DNA of 64,000 nt from Candidatus Bathyarchaeota archaeon A05DMB-2. GTDB lineage: Archaea; Thermoproteota; Bathyarchaeia; Bathyarchaeales; Bathycorpusculaceae. The stretch spans positions 62,001 through 126,000 of the forward strand of contig JAAKEZ010000005.1 of assembly GCA_018475625.1 (NCBI GenBank), given 5' to 3'. Position 1 is the stretch's first letter, and each line of letters opens with the position of its first letter. The notes beneath the pieces are model-generated. The model saw only the letters and a list, made by a program, of their open reading frames with translations. It did not search any database and was not told the DNA's origin. Shown piece by piece: positions 35,762-42,951 of this stretch. A program made the translations under genes and the position numbers.

Positions 35762-35923
35762 GTGGATTACCCTCCATGCGAACGTAAGAATTGCATAAAC
35801 TGGAAAGAAGGACGCTGCGTTCTAAAAAACCCGGAGAAAAACGGAGGCGCCTGCCTAGATTATGAGGATGCGATGGATGCACTGAGGCTGAAGGCAGACG
35901 CGCTAAAGGGGTCGCTTGGTTAG
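35762..35923 (+). CDS. small cysteine-rich protein in the ars island
   Basis: GTG 35762 to TAG 35921-35923 encodes 53 residues, starting VDYPPCERKNCINWKEGRC and continuing KNPEKNGGACLDYEDAMDAL. Cysteines 6, 11, 19 and 31 (CX4C-X7C-X11C) suggest a metal or metalloid site. It lies 24 bp after arsR1 on the same strand and is probably cotranscribed. No known family; a metallothionein-like or chaperone role is a guess. Confidence 0.55.
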   Translation: MDYPPCERKNCINWKEGRCVLKNPEKNGGACLDYEDAMDALRLKADALKGSLG

Positions 35924-35932
35924 TCTCTATTG

Positions 35933-36109
35933 TTACCCATTGCCGCAAGCTAGTTCGCCCATTGCTTTGATGTATCTCTGTGCGTCTTCAAATGTTTTAA
36001 ACGGTCCATAAACAAAATCGTATTGCGGGTGGCTTTCTTTTGTCGGCGCGGTTTCGTACTCAAAAATCTCAGGTTTCGCTTTTTCTTTCATCCCAATCCA
36101 AATCCCCAT
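35933..36109 (-). CDS. small conserved-looking protein downstream of broken arsC
   Basis: ATG 36109, preceded by a strong GGAGAGG ribosome site 4-5 nt upstream, to TAA 35933-35935 encodes 58 residues: MGIWIGMKEKAKPEIFEYET, then APTKESHPQYDFVYGPFKTF, then EDAQRYIKAMGELACGNG. The GPFKTFEDAQRYI pattern resembles small proteins with a K-(T/S)-hydrophobic-E-A-x-x-(Y/F)-(V/I) helix seen in many archaeal short ORFs. It follows the arsC pseudogene on the same strand. Function unknown. Confidence 0.6.
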   Translation of the reverse strand: MGIWIGMKEKAKPEIFEYETAPTKESHPQYDFVYGPFKTFEDAQRYIKAMGELACGNG

Positions 36110-36140
36110 TTTTCCTCTCCTTTCCTCTCACGTGTTATAT

Positions 36141-36542
36141 TCATCGAGTTTGTTTAGCGATTAGGTTCTGCACTCTGCGCTTAATCTCGTCTCTGATTTC
36201 TCTCACTTTTTCGATAGGTTTTCCTTTTGGGTCTTCAAGCTTCCAATCAACTATGGGCTTAAAGAAAGGTCCAGGGCAAATTCCCTGATCATCGCAGCCC
36301 ATTGTAACAATCAGGTCTGCGTCTTGTGCCATCTGGAACGTGAGCATTTTAGGTTTATCCATTGAAATATCGATGCCCTTCTCCTTCATTACCTCTACTA
36401 CTGGGTTGACATTGTCAGTGGGTTTGTTGCTTGCACTTGAGATTGCAAGTTTTCCTTTTCAGTAGTAGTTTGCTAAGGCTTCTGCCATCTGACTTCTTCC
36501 AGTATTCTCAACACAAACAAAAAGTATCCGTTTCATTCTCAT
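36141..36542 (-). pseudogene. arsenate reductase (low-molecular-weight phosphatase type) with one in-frame TGA
   Basis: From ATG 36542 (or 36536) the frame reads MKRILFVCVENTGRSQMAEA then LANYY, then TGA at 36459-36461, then continues in the same frame KGKLAISSASNKPTDNVNPV to the end. The P-loop CVENTGRS and the later MGCDDQGICPG are intact, and the full length (about 133 residues) fits the family. The stop is at a surface position where relatives have Ser or Arg, so selenocysteine is unlikely. A downstream ATG could still make the last 82 residues, which lack the active site. Confidence 0.8.
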
Positions 36543-36570
36543 AGCCAAAAATAGAGGTCATAAAAAACGT

Positions 36571-36581
36571 ATTTAAATATG
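36571..36581 (+). promoter_or_regulatory. TATA/palindrome upstream of arsR2
   Basis: ATTTAAATATG within CGTATTTAAATATGTCGC, a weaker form of the palindrome seen before arsR1. It is about 30 bp upstream of the ATG and is divergent from the arsC pseudogene. Confidence 0.5.
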
Positions 36582-36609
36582 TCGCTATTAATTGTTATTT
36601 GAACGGATC

Positions 36610-36993
36610 ATGATCGAATCAAAAATTGACAAAAGGTTAAAGCGGTTGGCTGAATCAGGAATTTTCTCTTGCGATCGAGTTTCTGAATATGCGGATGAGC
36701 TAAGAGCGCTTGCCGACAAGGGAATGAGCAAAGAGGATGCTGAAACTAAAAGTAAAGTCTTTAGGGCCCTTGCTGACCCTACGAGATTGAGAGTTCTCGC
36801 ATTGTTGACTGCTCGGGAAATGTGCGTTTGCGAAGTCATGGTTGCATTGGAACTGACGCAGCCCACGGCGTCCCATCACTTAGGGATTCTTGAAAATGTG
36901 GGGTTGGTTAAGAAAAGGAAAGAGGGAAAATGGGTTTTCTACAGAATTGCCGATCTTGGAAAATTTGACGCGCTGAGCAACATGGCGATTTAA
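36610..36993 (+). CDS. ArsR-family metalloregulator 2
   Basis: A 127-residue repressor from ATG 36610 (TTG 36592 would add six residues). Cys72 and Cys74 (REMCVCEV) form the metalloid site; Cys21 in the N-terminal extension might add a ligand. Elements KVFRALADPTRLRVLALL and LTQPTASHHLGILENVGLVKKRKEGKWVFYRI are typical. An N-terminal helical extension of about 45 residues distinguishes it from arsR1. It probably controls the following Usp and ACR3 genes. Confidence 0.9.
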   Translation: MIESKIDKRLKRLAESGIFSCDRVSEYADELRALADKGMSKEDAETKSKVFRALADPTRLRVLALLTAREMCVCEVMVALELTQPTASHHLGILENVGLVKKRKEGKWVFYRIADLGKFDALSNMAI

Positions 36994-37028
36994 CGAGTTT
37001 GCATAGCAATAAATTTAAATATTTCAAT

Positions 37029-37039
37029 ATATTCGCTTT
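37029..37039 (+). promoter_or_regulatory. shared 11-mer in usp promoter
   Basis: ATATTCGCTTT occurs here and at 35388-35398 in the arsR1 promoter. Upstream, ATTTAAATATTT (37013-37024) provides a TATA box. The repeat supports joint control of the two units. Confidence 0.45.
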
Positions 37040-37060
37040 TCAGCTTAAGGTGCAGCAGAT

Positions 37061-37447
37061 TTGGAGAAGATATTGGTAGGTATTGATGGGTCAGAACACT
37101 CAAAGAAGGCGTTGACGGAAGCCATCAAGATTGCGAAGAAGTTTGAGGCTGAAGTTACTGTTGTTAATGTTTTTCACCCTGCACCTACGCCTTCTGCTCA
37201 CGAGTTTAGCCATAAAATTCTGGAAGAAGCTAAGACTGTTTTGGAAGACGAAAAAGTGAAGTACAAACTCGCTTCGGTTACTGGCACAAATCCTTCTAAG
37301 GTCATTACAGATATGGCTACACAAGGAAAATTTGATTTAATTGTGATCGGAAGCAGAGGAGTCGGTGCTGCGCATGCTCTAGTTTTGGGAAGCGTGTGCG
37401 GCAGAATATCTTGTGAATCTCCTGTAAACGTACTTATAGTAAAGTAA
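37061..37447 (+). CDS. universal stress protein (UspA family)
   Basis: A 128-residue Usp with the ATP-binding pattern GSRGVGAAHALVLGSVCGRIS (G-2x-G-9x-G-S type) and the start EKILVGIDGSEHSKKALTEAI. The start is TTG 37061 with AAGGTG upstream. It leads into the ACR3-type exporter 26 bp downstream, so the two probably form an operon. ATP binding is predicted; the role is generic stress protection. Confidence 0.88.
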   Translation: MEKILVGIDGSEHSKKALTEAIKIAKKFEAEVTVVNVFHPAPTPSAHEFSHKILEEAKTVLEDEKVKYKLASVTGTNPSKVITDMATQGKFDLIVIGSRGVGAAHALVLGSVCGRISCESPVNVLIVK

Positions 37448-37473
37448 TAGTTTATGGCAAAGAGGGCGAGGCT

Positions 37474-38511
37474 TTGGCAGAGGAGCAAGCGGTTAAACAT
37501 GAAGCATCTCTCGGTCTTTTCGAGAAATACTTAACGCTTTGGATAGCAATATGCATAATTGTGGGATTGCTCGTTGGGCGTTTTCTGCCACAGTTTGGGC
37601 AATTTATGGATTCGCTCAAATTTAACAAGTTGTCAATTCCTATAGGTATCCTTTTGTTTTTCATGATGTACCCCACAGTTGTCGGAATACGCTTTAGTGA
37701 CATAAAAAAGGCAGCTCATAATCCTAAGCCATTGCTCGTCACAATAATCGCGAACTGGGTAGTGGCTCCAATCATAATGACAGTTTACGCTAACATTCTT
37801 CTCGCTGGAAACCCAGAGTACATTGCAGGAGTCATACTTTTGGGATTATCACCTTGCACTGCCATGGTGATGTGGTGGATGTTTCTAGCAAAAGGAGACA
37901 TGGCCCAAGGCTTAATCAACACTGCAATCAACGCTTTGCTCATGCTTGCGCTTTATGCACCGCTTGCAGCTTTTTACCTAGGCGTCAGCAGCATTCCAGT
38001 TCCATGGGATTTGATCGGCACCAGCGTGCTGATTTTCATAGCGTTACCAGTGGCGGCGGGAGCAATTTCCCGCAAAATAATACTAGACAAAAAAGGTGAA
38101 AGCTGGTTTAACAATACGTATATTCCCACCCTCGGGAAAATATCTATAATTGCGTTACTGACAACCCTAATAGTGCTGTTTTCATTTGAGGGTGAAGTTA
38201 TACTCAATGATCCTCTTTTAGTCGCTTATCTTGCAGCGCCAAACCTGCTTCACTATGCTACCATGATCGCGTGGACCTATCCCTTAGGTTACTTCTTGGG
38301 CTGGAAATATGAAACAGCCATCGACACTACTCTAATAGGCAGCAGCAGCCACTTCGAAGTAGCAATAGCTGTGGCTACAACCCTCTATGGCATAGGTTCA
38401 GGCGCGGCTTTAGCAACAGTTATCGGACCATTAATGGAAGTGCCACTTATGCTTTCACTCGTCAAGCTTGGATTGCGGACCAGAAAATACTTTCCAAGGA
38501 AAAAGAAATAA
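37474..38511 (+). CDS. arsenite exporter, ACR3 type
   Basis: A 345-residue permease of the bile-acid/arsenite transporter superfamily with ten predicted membrane helices. Cys128 in GLSPCTAMVMWW corresponds to the conserved Cys of ACR3 (GLxxCxAMVxVW), and the AKGD after it and ATVIGPLMEVPLMLSLV near the end are family motifs. It exports As(OH)3 or antimonite. The start TTG 37474 has AGAGGG 7 nt upstream; the ATG at 37454 is in another frame. Its neighbours (two ArsR, ArsC, Usp) support arsenic resistance. Confidence 0.88.
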   Translation: MAEEQAVKHEASLGLFEKYLTLWIAICIIVGLLVGRFLPQFGQFMDSLKFNKLSIPIGILLFFMMYPTVVGIRFSDIKKAAHNPKPLLVTIIANWVVAPIIMTVYANILLAGNPEYIAGVILLGLSPCTAMVMWWMFLAKGDMAQGLINTAINALLMLALYAPLAAFYLGVSSIPVPWDLIGTSVLIFIALPVAAGAISRKIILDKKGESWFNNTYIPTLGKISIIALLTTLIVLFSFEGEVILNDPLLVAYLAAPNLLHYATMIAWTYPLGYFLGWKYETAIDTTLIGSSSHFEVAIAVATTLYGIGSGAALATVIGPLMEVPLMLSLVKLGLRTRKYFPRKKK

Positions 38512-38568
38512 GTAAAGGATGAAAACAGTTATCACCTTTAATTGTTTGAGTGGTAGCAAGGGGATTCT

Positions 38569-39155
38569 ATGGAAAAAGCGGGAAAATCAATTCATAAACC
38601 GAATGAATTAAAGGTCAGCGACACAATTTATGGAGTGGTAATTCCAACAATTGTAGCTTTTCTTATAGTTGGCATCTCAATGTCAACTTCTCCTGTCGCC
38701 ACAGGGCTCAAATACATTTTGTTGGAAGCAATTGTCGTGGTTGGGGTGCCCATGCTGATTGGGTTGGTGTGGAACCAGTGGGCAGGTGGAGCCGCAGGAT
38801 TCCTGATGGGCAGTCTTTACGCGCTGTATTTTGCAGATCAAGTCTACGCTTCTCAAGGAAGCGGCGACATAAGCTTGTTGGGCAACTGGTCAGTGCCATG
38901 CTGATAGGATATGTTGCTGGCGCGTTAAACAAGCGCTCAAGTAGTTACAAGAGAATGCTCATTTCTGGAGTTACTGCTGGAATTGTGGGGTCTTTTGTTG
39001 TTGTTTTTACTAGTAATTTTTCATCTATTCTGGGACCCGCAACACTAGGCGGTTCTGTTACGTCTTTTCTACCTCGGGTGCTTGCTGGGCTAATAGTTCC
39101 GCTGGTAGCTAGAGCATTCTTGCGTCATGGAGAAAACAGAAAAAGGAATGGGTAG
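38569..39155 (+). pseudogene. multi-pass membrane protein, frame-shifted
   Basis: The first frame (38569-38904) encodes two to three membrane helices including VGVPMLIGLVWNQWAGGAAGFLMGSLYAL; it stops at TGA after LLGNWSVPC. The second frame continues without a gap as QLVSAMLIGYVAGALNKRSS and ends at 39155. Adding one base near 38891 gives LLGNWVSAMLIGYVAG, matching LLGWVLSAMLIGYMAG of the intact paralog at 40506. It is either a recent pseudogene or a one-base assembly error. Confidence 0.75.
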
Positions 39156-39220
39156 TACCAAGAAAAATTTGCTTTTCTAACTGGGGTCAAAATTAGTGGC
39201 TGTTCATTCGGGGGTTCGGG

Positions 39221-39508
39221 CTAAGCTTTTGTTTCTTTCAGTTTGTCGATTATTTTTTGGGTTTCCTCTTCCGAAGGATGCGTAATGGCATCAGTTGGAC
39301 AGATGTCTTCGCATCCTCTGCAGAACACGACGCATGCATTTGGGTTTTTCACTATAGTTCTCTTTTCTCCGTCTTTCTCATCGAATTCGAAGACGCGATT
39401 GTGACAGTAGTCTACGCATTTCCCGCAAGTGATGCACTTATCGTAGTCTATCTTTGGCGCCCAAGGTATTTTGTTTCTTGGAACTCCTTCATATGTTTCT
39501 TCAATCAT
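39221..39508 (-). CDS. 2[4Fe-4S] ferredoxin
   Basis: A 95-residue ferredoxin with CITCGKCVDYCH (CX2CX2CX3C) and, after an insertion, CVVFCRGCEDICP (CX3CX2CX3C), enough for two 4Fe-4S clusters. The long N-terminus (ETYEGVPRNKIPWAPKIDYDK) resembles ferredoxins fused to, or partnering, reductases. Start ATG 39508 has AGAGG upstream. Its promoter carries the same 19-bp element as arsR1, so a metalloid-responsive electron-transfer role is inferred. Confidence 0.88.
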   Translation of the reverse strand: MIEETYEGVPRNKIPWAPKIDYDKCITCGKCVDYCHNRVFEFDEKDGEKRTIVKNPNACVVFCRGCEDICPTDAITHPSEEETQKIIDKLKETKA

Positions 39509-39561
39509 GTTTTGTCGCCTCTTCCGCTCTTCTCGGTTTGGGCTACGTTAATAATTATAAT

Positions 39562-39580
39562 AATATTTAAATATTGTTAT
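39562..39580 (-). promoter_or_regulatory. ArsR-type promoter element of the ferredoxin gene
   Basis: On the minus strand this reads ATAACAATATTTAAATATT, identical at all 19 positions to 35374-35392. It is 54-72 bp before the start codon, leaving a leader of about 35 nt. Confidence 0.6.
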
Positions 39581-39633
39581 GAGCTTTGTAGAATTTCATC
39601 GCCTTTTTGCCGGGTGTTTTAGAATATTAGTTC

Positions 39634-39652
39634 ATAACCATATTTAAATATT
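39634..39652 (+). promoter_or_regulatory. ArsR-type promoter element of the DUF169 gene
   Basis: ATAACCATATTTAAATATT differs from the arsR1 element by one base and, as in the ferredoxin copy, is preceded by C. It ends 24 bp before ATG 39677. Confidence 0.6.
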
Positions 39653-39676
39653 GAAGTTTACTCGGAACAATAAACA

Positions 39677-40429
39677 ATGGTGGCACTAATGAAAAACAAA
39701 AGTTTAAGCAAGAAACTGGAAGATATCTTGGGTTTAACTACTTCACCAGTGGCAATAAAACTCATAAAAGCAGACGAGCCTTTGCCGAGTATAAAAGAGC
39801 CAACTCAAAGAAGCAGATATTGCCAGCTGCTGATGCTAGCGAAGAAAGGTCAACCTCTGATGCTGACAGCTGAAAGTATCGCTTGCCCAGCAGCAAAAGC
39901 AGCCTTAGGACTGGGACCTTTACCAGAGAAAATATCAAGCGGAGAAATGCTCTGCACACTGGGGCTATTTATGAGCAAGGAGGCGGTAGCTAAAACAATG
40001 AGCATGATACCTAGAATAGAACTTGGATCGACAAAGGCTGTTGTCGCTGGGCCACTAAGAGACTTCCCTATGGAGCCAGATGTTATTGTGATTGAAAGCG
40101 TTCCAGAGCACATAATGTGGCTTGCCTTGGCCAGAAACTTCGAAGAGGGCGGAAGGCTCAGCTTCAACTCGTCGATTTTCCAAGCTGAATGCGTTGACGT
40201 AACAACCGTACCTTACCTAGCGGGTGAGTTGAACATGACCCCTGGCTGTTATGGATGCCGCCAAGCAACCGACACGCCGCCAGAGCACATGTTCATAGGA
40301 ATTCCCGCAAAACTTTTGCCCGAAATCGTTGAATCGTTGGAGGCCTTGTCCGAAAAAGCAATGAAAGCTGTTAGAGAAAAAAGCGTTTATGCTTTGTATG
40401 CAAAGGGACTAAGAGAGTCTAAAACGTAA
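39677..40429 (+). CDS. DUF169 family protein
   Basis: A 250-residue DUF169 protein with the family blocks SPVAIKLIKADEPLP, the Cys-containing RYCQLLMLAKKG and SIACPAAKAALGLG, and LNMTPGCYGCRQATDTPPEHMFIGIP. Several conserved cysteines suggest metal or cluster binding, but the family function is unknown. Start ATG 39677 (39689 possible). It shares the ArsR-type promoter element with arsR1 and the ferredoxin, with which it is divergent. Confidence 0.83.
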   Translation: MVALMKNKSLSKKLEDILGLTTSPVAIKLIKADEPLPSIKEPTQRSRYCQLLMLAKKGQPLMLTAESIACPAAKAALGLGPLPEKISSGEMLCTLGLFMSKEAVAKTMSMIPRIELGSTKAVVAGPLRDFPMEPDVIVIESVPEHIMWLALARNFEEGGRLSFNSSIFQAECVDVTTVPYLAGELNMTPGCYGCRQATDTPPEHMFIGIPAKLLPEIVESLEALSEKAMKAVREKSVYALYAKGLRESKT

Positions 40430-40505
40430 TGCTTTGATACTACGTGATTCTGGCAAAACCGTATATATTCAAGCCTATTAAAAACTGCCCACGGGAAGAG
40501 TGCAA

Positions 40506-41135
40506 ATGGAATTAGGATGGAAGGACTGGACTCGAAGTGATATCATCTATGGAATTATAGCACCAATTGTCGTGGTTTTGATAATAGTCGGCCTTTCCTT
40601 GGTTGGTACCTTCGCTATGAGAGGGGGAGGAGGCATGAACGGCTCTCTGGGAATTGTTATTGGCATCATAAGTGAGATTGAGGAAATGGTCGTCATTGTG
40701 GGGGTTCCATTGCTGCTCGGCCTGATTTGGAACCGATGGGCAGGCGGCGCCTCGGGATTTCTGCTGGGAAGCATCTACGCTATGTGGTTTCAGGTCAAGT
40801 ATGGCGCGTTCTCTTCTGGGACTTCTCCCAGCATGGCTATGGGTTTTGGTCCAACGCTGTTGGGCTGGGTTCTTAGCGCCATGCTGATAGGGTACATGGC
40901 TGGAGCGTTGAATAAGCGCTCCGAGAACTTTCGCAGAATGGTAATCGCTGGAGTAGTCTCCACAACTGTGGGCGGAGTGTTCCTCTTTGGGATGTTTCAG
41001 CTTTCGCCTTCAAACGTGATAACTGGGATTGATGGTTTTTTGCTTACTGTGCTGACGCGCACAGCTACGGGAGTCATAATTCCAATCATAGCTAAGGTTT
41101 TCATGTGGTACGGAGTTGCTATGCATAAAAAATGA
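40506..41135 (+). CDS. multi-pass membrane protein, intact paralog of 38569
   Basis: A 209-residue protein with about six membrane segments, ATG 40506 (GTG 40500 possible). It shares VGVPLLLGLIWNRWAGGASGFLLGSIYAM and SAMLIGYMAGALNKRSENFRR with the broken gene at 38569. A TATA box GTATATATTC lies at about 40460. No characterised relative is known to me; its location implies a link to metal stress but nothing in the sequence proves it. Confidence 0.7.
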   Translation: MELGWKDWTRSDIIYGIIAPIVVVLIIVGLSLVGTFAMRGGGGMNGSLGIVIGIISEIEEMVVIVGVPLLLGLIWNRWAGGASGFLLGSIYAMWFQVKYGAFSSGTSPSMAMGFGPTLLGWVLSAMLIGYMAGALNKRSENFRRMVIAGVVSTTVGGVFLFGMFQLSPSNVITGIDGFLLTVLTRTATGVIIPIIAKVFMWYGVAMHKK

Positions 41136-41165
41136 CCTGCTCTTGAGAATAGAATAAGTCGCCAA

Positions 41166-41276
41166 TTTCTTGATTGTTACTAATTCATCGTTCAGTTTCC
41201 ACATATTCGAAGGTACGTTTTCAATGGCTAATCGCTTGAGTTCTTCCCAGCTTTTGACCCTGACGACGCGTTCACT
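41166..41276 (-). pseudogene. N-terminal fragment of a small conserved protein
   Basis: On the minus strand, immediately after a stop, the frame reads SERVVRVKSWEELKRLAIEN and then VPSNMWKLNDELVTIKKLAT. The first half matches a start pattern (R-V-V-R-V-K-S-W-E-E-L-K-R-L) of a small protein common in TACK archaea, but the second half does not continue it and no start codon precedes it. Probable relic next to the integrase. Confidence 0.35.
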
Positions 41277-41347
41277 CTAGAGCATATTGAAAGAATTGAA
41301 TCGATGTCATTAAAAAGCTGATACGCCATAGTTACTTCTCGCCAAAT

Positions 41348-42307
41348 ATGCGTCAAGGAGACGAAAAATTTGGGTCCGGAACAGCAAAGCATACAACAAG
41401 TTCCGGAAGAAGAGACGACGTCAAAGGAAAACTAGTACAATTCGCATGGCGACTGCAACAAGAAGGATATGCGTTCGAAACAGTCAGAGTAAACAGCAGC
41501 TGCCTAAACGCCCTAATAAACAGAGGCGCCAACTTGGCCGATCCAGAAAGCGTCAAAGAAGTGCTCGCAAAAGAGCAAAAATGGAGCCCAGCAAGAAAAC
41601 GCAACGCAATAAACGCCTACACACTGTTCCTGAAAATAAACGGATTAATCTGGAGCAAACCAAAATGCAAAGTTCCACAGAAATTCCCGTTCATACCTAC
41701 GGAACAAGAGATAGACGCCCTAATCGCGGGATCAGGCAGAAAAAACGCAGCCTACCTGCAGCTTCTCAAAGAAACAGCCATGCGCTCAGGAGAAGCTAAA
41801 CGCTTAGAATGGACAGACATAGACCGCGAAAAAAACATAATAACTCTAAACGCTCCCGAAAAAGGCTCAAACCCAAGAATGTGGCGGGTAACCCCAACCC
41901 TCATAGAAATGCTAAACGCGCTTCCAAGAACCAGCTCACAAGTTTTCACCGGCTCCCTAAGAGCAATGAAAACAACCTTCGCCAAAACCCGCAAACGACT
42001 AGCACAAACACTGCAAAACCCAAGACTGCTAAAAATAACTTTCCACACGCTCAGACATTGGAAAGCCACAATGTTCTATCATCAAACCAAAGACCCATAC
42101 TACGTACAACACTTCCTTGGACATAAATCTCTAAAATCAACCGAGATATACATAAACATCGAACACACCTTATTCGAAGCTGGCGCCAACGACCAATTCA
42201 CAGTGCGAATCGCTAAGAAACCAGAAGAAATCAAAGAGCTGCTAGAAGTAGGCTTTGAATACGTCTGCCAAAAAGATACGTTAATATTCCTGAGGAAACG
42301 CAAATGA
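41348..42307 (+). CDS. tyrosine recombinase / integrase
   Basis: A 319-residue site-specific recombinase. The N-terminal SAM-like core-binding domain covers about residues 20-110. The catalytic residues are all visible: Arg in ETAMRSGEAKRLEW, HTLRH (HxxR), the later His in LGHKSLKSTEIY and the nucleophile Tyr in TEIYINIEH. A C-terminal extension of about 55 residues follows. The stop lies 45 bp before the tRNA-His gene, a classic integration target, but no flanking element or second att site is visible. Its coding strand is A/C-rich. Confidence 0.88.
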   Translation: MRQGDEKFGSGTAKHTTSSGRRDDVKGKLVQFAWRLQQEGYAFETVRVNSSCLNALINRGANLADPESVKEVLAKEQKWSPARKRNAINAYTLFLKINGLIWSKPKCKVPQKFPFIPTEQEIDALIAGSGRKNAAYLQLLKETAMRSGEAKRLEWTDIDREKNIITLNAPEKGSNPRMWRVTPTLIEMLNALPRTSSQVFTGSLRAMKTTFAKTRKRLAQTLQNPRLLKITFHTLRHWKATMFYHQTKDPYYVQHFLGHKSLKSTEIYINIEHTLFEAGANDQFTVRIAKKPEEIKELLEVGFEYVCQKDTLIFLRKRK

Positions 42308-42352
42308 TAACAAAACTTGATGTCGCCAGTGGCCGAAGACTTCCAAAAAGTG

Positions 42353-42425
42353 GCCGAGGTGAGGTAGCTTGGCAGCCTAGAGGCCTGTGGAGCCTTTTGC
42401 CAGGGTTCAAATCCCTGCCTCGGCC
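42353..42425 (+). tRNA. tRNA-His (GTG)
   Basis: The acceptor stem GCCGAGG/CCTCGGC pairs at all 7 positions, with G-1 at 42352 opposite C73 at 42425, the identity elements of tRNA-His. The D arm is AGG...CCT, the anticodon arm GAGGC-CTGTGGA-GCCTT with anticodon GTG, and the T arm CAGGG-TTCAAAT-CCCTG. No intron and no encoded CCA. A 9-bp copy of its 5' end (AGTGGCCGA) lies 21 bp upstream. Confidence 0.92.
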
Positions 42426-42700
42426 CCTCCGTAGCGGTTTGTACCCAGACGCTAACGAGTTTTCAAGGCAGATCTTTGAACCCAGCCAAAAGGCTCAACG
42501 ACATGCTTGGTGTCGTGTCTTGTGTTCCTATAATCGGGTACCCCACGGATGACTGCGGCATCCCCGGCGCTCAGAAGAAAAGGTGTCCGCTACGCCACAG
42601 ACTAAAGGCGGCTAGAGACTGTTCCGAGCGCTAGTACAGCGAAGCTTCAGGTAAAGGTTTAAGAGTTACGTTTAGGCTTTATCTGCGTCAGGTGTAAAGC
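42426..42700. other. GC-rich intergenic region between tRNA-His and S30e
   Basis: No protein frame is persuasive. A short stem ACGACA/TGTCGT surrounds 42510-42528, and GC-rich segments at about 42550-42640 could fold. A small RNA is possible but no known family was recognised. The S30e promoter (GGTTTAAGAG near 42655) lies at its end. Confidence 0.3.
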
Positions 42701-42862
42701 ATGCCAACTCACGGCTCACTGTCCAAAGCGGGGAAAGTTCGAGGGCAAACTCCAAAAATTCAAGCTCAGGAAAAAACCAAGCCCAACCCGAAATTCCGAA
42801 GCAGAAGAAACTACGAGAAACGCGTGGTTCTGCAGCGGAAAGCTGGACAAAACTGGATGTAG
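42701..42862 (+). CDS. rps30e: 30S ribosomal protein S30e
   Basis: ATG 42701 to TAG 42860-42862 encodes 53 residues: [20 protein letters not shown] then [20 protein letters not shown] then [13 protein letters not shown]. The HGSL(S/T)KAGKVRxQTPK start and the R-x-R-R-N-Y-E-K-R block are the S30e signature; length 50-65 is normal. AGGTG lies 7 nt upstream. It is an archaeal/eukaryotic ribosomal protein of the small subunit. It is upstream of Elp3 in a translation-related cluster. Confidence 0.93.
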   Translation: MPTHGSLSKAGKVRGQTPKIQAQEKTKPNPKFRSRRNYEKRVVLQRKAGQNWM

Positions 42863-42951
42863 CTACCAACCTTTTTCTAAGGGTCAAACCAGTTTCTCAG
42901 CCAGTGCAGTTTATCTATCACTTCTAAGAAACCTTACCACGGTACATTACG

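Noticed and set aside
36459-36461. Selenocysteine at the in-frame TGA of arsC
   Set aside because: The position is not catalytic, the P-loop Cys is encoded normally, and other genes use TGA as a normal stop (for example 48501, 58330). Nothing like a SECIS hairpin was seen.
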